Assembly (NCBI GenBank): GCA_030626185.1
Contig: DAOUPL010000048.1
Span: 1 to 5,684 of the forward strand
From: a bacterium
GTDB lineage: Bacteria; Babelota; Babeliae; Babelales; Vermiphilaceae
DNA: 5,684 nt
Direction: 5' to 3'
A program made the position numbers and the translations under genes. The first letter of the stretch is position 1, and each line of letters starts with the position of its first letter. The notes beneath the pieces are model-generated. The model ran no database searches, was not told where the DNA came from, and worked only from the letters and a program-made list of their open reading frames with translations. This document shows, one piece after another, positions 5,183 through 5,684 of this stretch.

Positions 5183-5684
5183 TTATTGTTTATATTTATT
5201 ATTTATTTGATCAGTAACGGCCAAAAAGGCTTTTACTGGATCTTTGCCCGCTTGACGTGCGTGCTCGATAAGCTGTTGCCCTTGTTGTGCATATTCTGCG
5301 TTATGTGGCGCACTGCGGTGCTTATAAAATGCGTGATTAACTAACTTTACTGACTCATGCTCAATTACATTTTCATGAATTAAATCTTTGTCGATAATTA
5401 AGTTAAGGTAAATTGTATTTGTGCCATTTTTACTTAATAGTTCAATAAGTTCTAAAATAGTATCGTTATCTACTACAACATCAGTATCAACAAGATGATG
5501 GATTACAATGTGCTGATTGGTTATTTTACTTGTTTGTTGTCGTAAGTTGTATTCGATAAAGGGGCTATGCAGTAAAAAAGTGGTAATAAAAAATCCATAA
5601 TTTAATAGATGTAATTTTTCAGGTAGTTTAAAATATTTTCTCGTAAGAGTTCTTGAAGCGTGCCACATTGATAGTGGTGGAACA
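5183..5684 (-). CDS. 3' part of a second alpha/beta-hydrolase-like paralogue (5' end beyond the window)
   Basis: The reading frame is open to the right edge. Codons upstream of the internal ATG at 5666-5668 continue VPPLS, so that Met is probably internal and the gene begins outside the window. About 167 codons are visible. They align with the second half of the 4030-5160 protein: HLVDTDVVV matches HLVDTDPIV (candidate acid), IDKDLIHEN matches NKDLRHGR (candidate His), and the tail from APHN to DQIN is identical at 27 of 37 positions. The region before residue 50 from the internal Met (LPEKLHLLNYGFFITT...) is much less conserved and may be the lid or cap. The nucleophile elbow lies off the window, so activity cannot be judged. 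Codon choices differ from the neighbour even where the protein agrees, so the duplication is old and kept by selection. It is the first visible gene of the operon that continues into the 4030 gene and uvrC. Confidence 0.7.
   Translation of the reverse strand, partial: VPPLSMWHASRTLTRKYFKLPEKLHLLNYGFFITTFLLHSPFIEYNLRQQTSKITNQHIVIHHLVDTDVVVDNDTILELIELLSKNGTNTIYLNLIIDKDLIHENVIEHESVKLVNHAFYKHRSAPHNAEYAQQGQQLIEHARQAGKDPVKAFLAVTDQINNKYKQ

Noticed and set aside
5666..5668. Internal ATG as the true start of the right-edge paralogue
   Set aside because: The frame stays open to the window edge, there is no signal peptide at this Met, and alignment with the neighbour places it mid-protein.
1..5684. CRISPR array, tRNA/rRNA genes or insertion sequence
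   Set aside because: No regularly spaced direct repeats, cloverleaf-like segments, rRNA signatures, transposase-like reading frame or terminal inverted repeats were noticed on reading both strands.

Overview
The window is AT-rich bacterial DNA with compact, mostly leaderless spacing. It encodes small secreted proteins of unknown family, secreted alpha/beta-hydrolase-like proteins in several copies, and a much reduced UvrC. This mix resembles host-associated, reduced-genome lineages such as Candidatus Dependentiae (TM6/Babeliales). That assignment is an inference from style and not from a marker gene.

Layout: positions 1-101 hold no supportable gene. A minus-strand gene (102-662) encodes a 186-aa secreted protein with a Ser/Asp/Glu-rich stretch after its signal peptide. 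It is divergent from a plus-strand gene (737-2011) for a 424-aa secreted alpha/beta hydrolase with a GDSRG nucleophile elbow. The 74-bp gap between them carries a perfect 12-bp palindrome and plausible back-to-back promoters. Next comes a plus-strand gene (2120-2719) for a 199-aa exported protein of unknown family. It converges on uvrC across a hairpin/T-run terminator (2735-2767).

The right half is one minus-strand operon, read right to left. First is the 3' part of a hydrolase paralogue that enters from beyond the right edge (5183-5684). It is followed 22 bp later by a complete paralogue (4030-5160), whose nucleophile elbow carries cysteine (GECMG) in place of serine. The last gene is uvrC (2778-4061), which overlaps the preceding gene by 32 bp.

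Three points stand out. The UvrC keeps both nuclease active sites and its four-Cys cluster, but it lacks the usual segment between the UVR and RNase H regions and the whole C-terminal helix-hairpin-helix domain. The three hydrolase-like proteins share a C-terminal signature, HAxYxxxxxPxxxxYAxxG, which suggests one expanded family with nucleophile switching. The DNA-repair gene is translationally locked behind two genes for secreted proteins.
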